Assembly: GCA_964020085.1 (NCBI GenBank)
Contig: OZ026601.1
Location: forward strand, 32,744,348 to 32,808,347
Source: Micromussa lordhowensis
Lineage: Eukaryota > Cnidaria > Anthozoa > Scleractinia > Lobophylliidae
Direction: 5' to 3'
DNA length: 64,000 nt
Below, piece by piece: positions 61,322 through 64,000 of this stretch (the first letter of the stretch is position 1; every line of letters begins with the position of its first letter). Position numbers and translations under genes: made by a program. Below the pieces are notes generated by a model. The model made no database searches, was not told where the DNA came from, and saw only the letters and a list, made by a program, of their open reading frames with translations.

Positions 61322-64000
61322 GTAATCTGTGATCACTAGAGCTACAGCACAAATTTGCAACTGAGTTTTAGTCAAACGATTTAAGGTAGTAACGTCACAG
61401 AAAAAAAGAGGCTTTTTTGTAGAATATAATTAGCGATCCTTACCCATATTACTGCTATTTTGTTACTTCTTTAGTATTATTCGACCTTATAACTTTTTAC
61501 ATCACAAAGAACAGGAGAATGACTTCAAATAATAACACGCGTACGTGGCTTGTGTATGCCATGAGTAGTGTGGTTTTCAATTGAGTGTCGTAAAAATTAC
61601 TTACCAATTAGACTAGCACGGTTTTTAGTTGAGTGTCGAAAGTGATCAAGCAATTACTTTGGTTTCGGTTTTGGTTTTAGGACATTGGCTGACTAGTCTA
61701 ATTGGTAAGTAATTGGTTTAGTTTGGTTTTACTGTGGTTTGAGATTGGCTGACTAGTCTAATTGGTAAGTTATTGGTTTGGTTTTGGTTTTACTGTGGTT
61801 TGAGATTGGCTGACTAGTCTAATTGGTAAGTAATTGGTTTGGTTTGGTTTTACTGTGGCTTGAGATTGGCTGACTAGTCTAATTGGTAAGTAATTGGTTT
61901 GGCTTGGTTTTACTGTGGTGTGAGATTGGCTGACTAGTCTAATTGGTAAGTAATTGGTTTGGTTTGGTTTTACTGTGGTTTGAGACTGGCTGAGTAGTCT
62001 AATTGGTAAGTAATTAGTTTGGTTTGGTTTTACTGTGGTTTGAGATTGGCTGAGTAGTCTAATTGGTAAGTAATTGGTTTGGTTTGGTTTTACTGTGGTT
62101 TGAGATTGGCTGACTAGTCTAATTGGTAAGTAATTGGTTTGGTTTGGTTTTACTGTGGTTTGAGACTGGCTGAGTAGTCTAATTGGTAAGTAATTGGTTT
62201 GGTTTGGTTTTACTGTGGTTTGAGACTGGCTGAGTAGTCTAATTGGTAAGTAATTGGTTTGGTTTGGTTTTACTGTGGTTTGAGATTGGCTGAGTAGTCT
62301 AATTGGTAAGCAATTGGTTTGGTTTGGTTTTACTGTGGTTTGAGACTGGCTGACCAGTCTAATTGGTAAGTAATTTGTTTGGTTTGGTTTTACTGTGGTT
62401 TGTGACTGGCTGACTAGTGTAATTGGTAAGTAATTGGTTTGGTTTGGTTTTACTGTGGTTTGAGACTGGCTGAGTAGTCTAATTGGTAAGTAATTTGTTT
62501 GGTTTGGTTTTACTGTGGTTTGAGACTGGCTGACTAGTCTAATTGGTAAGTAATTGGTTTGGTTTGGTTTTACTGTGGTTTGAGACTGGCTGAGTAGTCT
62601 AATTGGTAAGTAATTGGTTTGGTTTGGTTTTACGACACTCAAATGAAAACTGCTCTACTCAGCTCAGCCAGTCTCAAACCGTAGTAAACCAACAGTAAAG
62701 TAATTGCCTGATTACTTTCGACACTCTTCATTGGAAACCGCTCTTAGTCCATATTTTAAGTTGTTTTTAGGCATGGTATTCAATGTTACCACGTCGAAGA
62801 TGAAACTACGTTTAATCTGCGTCACAGACTACCTCTTTCTAGACCCACCTGTGATTCCCGAAAGCAAGAGCGTAGTGTTGTGAAGCCAACACGGCCCTCC
62901 CACAAGGGCTAAAACCTATCCTTTAATCGGAGCACACTAAATACACGGACGCCCGCTGTTTCCTGCTCATCGCGCAGAATTCCGCGACACATCCGGGACC
63001 TTTTCTATCGCTTGTAGCGCTAAATTTGAAATCACGTGAGTCAAAAGACGCAAAACAATAAAGAAAATGGCCGAAAACGGCGCAACATCGACTGCTCCTT
63101 GCCTTTTTTCATTCTACACAGCACACTGATCGCTTAGGTACACTAGGGCTTTTAAAGACGAGGTATCAAGCTTTTATTATGAACATTTTATAGCCCGTTG
63201 ATCTCGGGATAAGGTTTATCAAACTGATGTTGAAAATGCGCTAGTTTTACTTGTTATTTGTATGAAATATTGACTTCATTAATATTCCGTTTGAAATTTT
63301 TCTCCAAAAAAGATATCAGCGACTTAGGTACACTTGGGCATTCTAAGTTCCCGATCTAAAGGACTTGGTACATGTACTTCACAGGGCAACCTCTGTCCTG
63401 ATACGTGGTCAAGCATTAAGTTTTGAACAAGGCTTGTGAAGTGCAATTTATCTTATTTTTCGAAAACAGAACTAAAGTAGCAATAGAGCATGATGAGCTA
63501 CTCGCGATAAAAACCTTGTGAATGGAATGATCGCGATGCTCACCGAGTATGCAAAAGCAGAAAAGGTCTCTAATGAGTCCCTTGACCAGGGTGAAAAGCT
63601 GCGTCCCACTTGCCGTTCACAAAGCACAGTAAATTAGTGTTGTTAAGACTTCTGTGAAAGGAAAGAAAGAAAATCTGTGACAACAACGGGGGTGAAAATT
63701 TTGCAAAAATAAACAGTTGAGCATCGCTATCTCGAACTCGATCATGATCACCTCCATCTGGAACTTTTGGTGTCTCATTAAACGTTCAGGATAGCAGGAT
63801 CAAACTTAACTTGAAATAGGAAACTAGACTAACATACTGTAGCGTTAGGCGATTGCCCACGGGTACCCCCCCCCCCCAAGTAACTATTGTAAGTCACGTG
63901 ACGGATGGTTCAATAACCATGTGCTCAGTTGAGTTGATGAACTGTATATCTCGTAGTTCTAGATTAAAAAGTTTTAACGCCGCGTTTGTTGTGGAATTGT
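61322..64000 (+). other. Cadherin intron 8, beginning (open at window edge)
   Basis: Contains the 60-bp minisatellite. Beyond 62645 there are no convincing exons; a C11 run lies at about 63867-63877. The acceptor is outside the window. Confidence 0.6.
61665..62640. repeat. 60-bp minisatellite, about 16 units
   Basis: Unit of exactly 60 bp beginning GATTGGCTGACTAGTCTAAT, then TGGTAAGTAATTGGTTTGG and TTTTACTGTGGTTTGA. Variants alternate between CTGACTAGTC and CTGAGTAGTC and between GATTGG and GACTGG. The 290-codon minus-strand ORF across it is a 20-residue repeat created by the period. A single unit occurs at about 35403-35450. Confidence 0.93.

Noticed and set aside
61770..62642. 290-codon minus-strand ORF of 20-residue repeats (TTVKPNQTNYLPIRL type)
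   Set aside because: It exists only because the minisatellite period (60 bp) is a multiple of three; it begins at TTG and has no splice or start context. Treated as repeat.

Overview
The window looks like nuclear DNA of an anthozoan cnidarian, most likely a coral. The evidence is a giant cadherin gene with animal-type introns, tRNA-derived SINEs, CR1- and L2-like LINE fragments, hammerhead-bearing Penelope/retrozyme-type repeats and a large virus-like Polinton. The species call is inference; no marker gene is present.

Layout. (1) 1-9161: host intergenic DNA with two copies (one broken) of a multi-pass membrane protein exon, an L2-like LINE fragment, a tRNA-like element with inverted ends and two strong fold-back repeats. 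(2) 9162-29416: one complete Polinton/Maverick, 20,255 bp, bounded by near-identical terminal inverted repeats starting AGTAGTG and by a 6-bp target-site duplication TCCAGA. (3) 29423-44400: repeat-rich host DNA with a CR1-like LINE inserted in one of two related repeat copies, a third membrane protein copy, a 516/522-bp tandem array carrying four hammerhead ribozymes, a Harbinger-like MITE and other inverted-repeat elements. (4) 44402-61321 and beyond the window: a Fat/Dachsous-type giant cadherin. Eight coding exons could be joined by splice sites and matching phases (7,384 coding bases, about 2,461 residues, still open at the right edge). Its introns hold SINEs, MITEs, two hammerhead fragments, a 1.6-kb octanucleotide array and a 60-bp minisatellite.

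Polinton content, left to right. Minus strand: a 75-aa ORF, a two-helix membrane protein, an eIF1/SUI1-like protein, three fibre-like ORFs, a 72-aa ORF and the packaging ATPase. Plus strand: a PPxY-bearing virion-type protein, a minor capsid candidate, a basic 93-aa protein, the double-jelly-roll capsid protein (frameshifted), an ssDNA-binding candidate, a pVI-like/adenain-like protease fusion, two zinc-ribbon proteins (one fused to a parvovirus-type phospholipase A2 domain), a chromodomain integrase, a small zinc finger, protein-primed DNA polymerase B (frameshifted), an acidic 51-aa protein and a VLTF3-like late transcription factor (interrupted by one stop). Together these form a virus-like set: replication and integration (POLB, integrase, SSB), morphogenesis (capsids, ATPase, protease), entry (fibres, PLA2, pVI-like), and gene expression (VLTF3-like, eIF1-like). 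Almost every ORF starts directly after a TATAT/TATATAG box.

Most notable: the eIF1-like and VLTF3-like genes in a Polinton together with the start-proximal TATAT box; the hammerhead tandem array; a GC-rich structured island inside the AT-rich Polinton; and the contrast between near-identical TIRs and several broken ORFs. All family calls come from reading motifs by eye; no search was run.
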